Source: Pseudeuparius sepicola (lineage: Eukaryota > Arthropoda > Insecta > Coleoptera > Anthribidae). Taken from it: a stretch of DNA of 64,000 nucleotides. Location of the stretch: positions 33,480,365 through 33,544,364 of the forward strand of contig OY987304.1 of assembly GCA_963920635.1 (NCBI GenBank), written 5' to 3'. Under the pieces are notes generated by a model that did not search any database, was not told the origin of the DNA, and saw nothing but the letters and a program-made list of their open reading frames with translations. Both the position numbers and the translations under genes were made by a program. Each line of letters starts with the position of its first letter. The stretch's first letter is position 1. Positions 60,920 to 64,000 of this stretch are shown here, in pieces.

Positions 60920-63900
60920 TCAGCTGCTGTGCCCTTTTCTGCCATCCATTATTTCTAAAAAGGCCAATTTCACAGCTGGTCGTTCCAAAATTCCATTAAC
61001 CGTCTGTACTTTTGGCACTTCTCACCTGCCCGTCAGCAGTTACATCTTGGAAGATTCTTGTCACAAAAGATAAGAACATCTTCAAGTTTTACTGGTTTAT
61101 GCCATTTTGATCGTAATACCAGTTCTGGTAGATACTCCACTACAAAACGACGCCAGCATTTATTAGCAAACTGTTCTCTACTTATATAAAAAATTATATT
61201 TTAGCATTTTTTCATTGATTTGTAATGGACCATTGGGTTTATCTCCATTAGATGATCCTATTAAGAAATGGTTAGGGGTCAACGGCTCAGATTCTTTCGA
61301 GTCTAGAGGTAAATATGTTATTGGTCTTGAATTGACTATATTTTCTGCTGTTATCATCATACTTTGTAATAATGGATATGTGGCTGTTCTTGTCGGTAAT
61401 GCATCATAAAGTGCAATCTTCACTGCTTTGATAAGCCTTTCCCAAGCTCCACCCATGTGAGGTGATAGTGGTGGATTAAAGTGAAATGACATATCAGGAC
61501 TTACAAATGCTTCTGCAACTTGTTCAGTTTTGATTTTTCGTAATTCTTCACGTAGAACCCTTTCTGCTGCAATAAAATTTGTTCCACGGTCACAGTAAAT
61601 GTGCCTCGGTCTACCTCTTCTATTAATAAAATTCTGTATACACAAGATACAGTGGTCCACATCTAATTTGAATGCCACTTCCACATGTACAGCCCTCGAA
61701 GTTAAACAGGTGAATAGTGCACCCCATCGCTTTTCCTTTCGCCTACCAACGATTACATTAATTGGGCCAAAGTAGTCCATTCCGGTGCCGAATATGTAGC
61801 TAATCGGCACTCTGGCAATGGAGCCATCTCAGGTGTCTGGGGTGTAGGTGATCGAATCTTACAAATCATACAATTTCTGCTTATTTTATTTAAGACTCTT
61901 CTTAGTTTGGGAATATAGAAGACCTGTCTGATACCGTTCACAATAGTAAGAGAGATGGCAACCAAAATCATGACTCATAGCAGCCCGACTAAAACCGTGT
62001 AAAATCGATAGATTAGATGACTCTAGAGCCGACTGTTGAGTAGTAACTCTCAGAAGTGTAGCATCTTCGCGGGGGGCCGTTTCTGCTGTGTAAAAAAAAT
62101 TGGTCGACTGTCGTATAGCAGCCCGTCTGATATTGAAAATGTACATAGATTTCGTTATTTCATTACTGAAATTTGCGTTTTCAGAAATTTTGCGCGTAGC
62201 GTTTGACCTGAGTGTATTTTCAAAAATGTCAACAAATCTGACCTAAGTGACACATAGCAGCTCGGTTCATTTTTGTTTTAGATCATTCGTATGGATGCCC
62301 AGAATACAAAAATTATGTTTTCAGACATTTTGAGTGTCGCCTATGACGAAAAAATGTGCCGGAGTCGCCCGGCAAACACTCCGGCTCTTGTTAACGCTCC
62401 TGTGTCAATAACTGCCATTTACGTGTTACGTCCCTGTCTCTCGTTTCACCACAGCTGCTGCGCAAGATGGCTGTGCAAGAATCGAGTACAGCTTCCTACT
62501 TTGAATTTGAAGTAAATTATACAAATTGAAAAGTTGTCTGATTAGTCATATGCTACATTCAATTTGTCTGAAATCATTTTTTTCCACATCTGGGCGATGC
62601 ATTCAATCATTGACGACGAATTTCAGACATATTGCTATTAGTCACTTAGGTAAGATTTGTTGACATGTTCGAAATGCTACAAAAATTTAAGGCGACATGT
62701 TTTTTGTCTGAAAATTGATTTTTCCGCATCAATTGACCCGACTTTACCTATAAAAATGATTTTCAGACAGGCTGTTGTAAGTTTATTTTTTGTCTCATTT
62801 TTTATTTTTTGAATTGGTCTCCTGGGTACGCGCTACAATCTGGGTGTCTGAGAACTGTGTTATTGGTGTCTTGGGGCTATTAACTAACTACATTCCGGAA
62901 ATCAGACGGGCCGCTATGAGTCACTTAGGTCAGATTTGTTGACATTTTTGAAAATGGGCTCAGATCAGACACTACGCGCAAAATGTCTGAAAATCGGATT
63001 TCTGGATACGGGGTTATATAATCTATCGATTCCGTGCGGTTTTAGCCGGGACGCTATGAGTCAAAAATTTTGGTTACCATCTCTCGTACTACAATAACTG
63101 TTTCATGATTACGATGCTGAAATTTTAGATGATATTGTTGCACAATTAATGTTGTTTAACTTTCCCGTGGTAAAATAATAGGCCTATTTGACTCACTGGT
63201 GATATATTTGGTAGCATCGATTCTTCCTCGAATCCGCAGAATACCATCATCGTCAAGATATGGAGAAAGTTTGTAAATGTGGCTTGATCAGGGACCCTTT
63301 AACTTATTTTAAAGGGTCCCTGGGCTTGATTGATTTACTACAGGATGAAGTTTCTCGTGACAGATTTTATGAAGCCGTTTTATTTTCATGCCAATTTTAG
63401 TTCCTCACGAGATAACATTCCAATTGGTCTCTTTTCTTTCCGAATCAAGGCACGTATTGTAGAGATGTATCGAAATACATATGCCATAATTCGTAAAATT
63501 TTGTCGTACTTGCTGAAATCTTCTATATTAAATGAGTGTATCAACATCAGTGTGAAATAATATTTCTTCTTCTATTTTTTCTTTGAATATGATATTGGGT
63601 GGCCATAAATTCGGTTCTTCATAGAGAAAATCTGGACCTTTAAACCATCTATCAGTTGTTTTTAGGCTTGGCTTTTTTGTCCATTTGGTAGCTTCATCAG
63701 CAACATTGAGTTTCGTGGGTACATATCGCCAAGCGGAAACAATTTAATTTTCTTGAATTTCTGCAACTCTGTATGCTACATATTTGCACAATTTCCTCAA
63801 ATCTTCTGTTCTTATCCAATTCAGTACAGTAATCGAATCGGACCAATAAACTATCTCATCAATTTTTTGTGACAAATGTTCCAAGATGCTTTTTGCAAGT

Positions 63901-64000
63901 CTTGCTCCAAGAACAGCACCATCAAGCTCAAGTCGGGGCATCGTTTGCAACTTTATTGGTGCCACACGTGTCTTGGCACCAACTAGTATAGATTCCACTT
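60920..64000 (-). pseudogene. BEL/Pao retrotransposon pol, 3' two domains, decayed
   Basis: Minus strand from the right edge: RNase H block (VAPIKLQTMPRLELDGAVLG, YWSDSITVLNWI; 63744-63998), VSAWRYVPTKLNVADEATKW, the pre-integrase segment LDDDGILRIRGRID, and the zinc-binding finger (QQYHLKFQHRNHETVI; after an insertion CMICK). Then the integrase at 61178-61810 with its three acidic residues (GMDYFGPI, YCDRGTNF, GGAWERLIK), a stop after NFLYK, further degraded C-terminal frames (VEYLPELVLRSKWHKPV, GILERPAVKLAFLEIMDG) and a stop at 60920. Several in-frame stops and frameshifts: not functional. The protease/RT part lies right of the window. Confidence 0.88.
61946..63089. mobile_element. foldback element inserted in the BEL integrase finger
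   Basis: GTAAGAGAGATGGCAACC at the left, inverted GTACGAGAGATGGTAACC at the right; arms of about 70 bp, then a second inner inverted pair (GTCAGATTTGTTGACATTTT and TTTTGCGCGTAG words). ACAATA lies on both sides (61940-61945, 63091-63096) as a probable target duplication. 1,144 bp. Removing it rejoins NHETVI with VNGIRQVFYIPKL. Confidence 0.82.

Overview
The window is A+T-rich animal DNA, almost certainly from an insect. The reasons are conserved metazoan genes split by GT-AG introns and a dense load of Tc1/mariner, hAT, P-like, BEL/Pao, jockey-type LINE and foldback/MITE elements. I cannot place it to order; a beetle or another insect with a mid-sized, repeat-rich genome would fit.

Layout. 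1-19,301 (+): the 3' four coding exons of drk (the Grb2 adaptor, SH3-SH2-SH3). The first coding exon lies left of the window, and a 17.35-kb intron precedes the last exon. That intron holds a LINE reverse-transcriptase relic, a 598-bp direct duplication, two hAT-like elements (one nested inside a Tc1-like element), a tRNA-like sequence, an orphan exon-like block on the minus strand, and a 2.6-kb satellite whose two halves are in opposite orientation. 19.3-31.2 kb: no host gene seen. It holds a Tc1-like relic, MITEs, a 4-kb cluster of inverted and tandemly duplicated repeats (24.3-28.4 kb) and an 866-bp hAT-like element with a perfect 8-bp target duplication.

31.9-46.2 kb is the genic core. 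TPRKB (KEOPS subunit, minus) is intact. SLC25A38 (mitochondrial glycine carrier, minus, five coding exons) spans 35.8-46.2 kb. Its 9.06-kb last intron contains a complete intronless uroporphyrinogen decarboxylase gene (Urod) on the opposite strand. SLC25A38 feeds glycine to the first step of haem synthesis and Urod catalyses the fifth, so this is a nested pair from one pathway. The same intron carries a P-element-like (THAP9-type) transposase relic and two long palindromic elements.

46.2-64 kb: no full-length host gene recognised. It contains two copies of one MITE family, two tiny insertions flanked by direct repeats (25 and 28 bp), a LINE 3' end split by a TTAA-flanked MITE, the first exons of a THAP-domain gene (minus), a broken C2H2 zinc-finger gene (plus), and the 3' part of a BEL/Pao retrotransposon (minus; 3' LTR, integrase, RNase H) that is itself interrupted by a foldback element.

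All calls come from reading the sequence and remembered family features; no database search was run.
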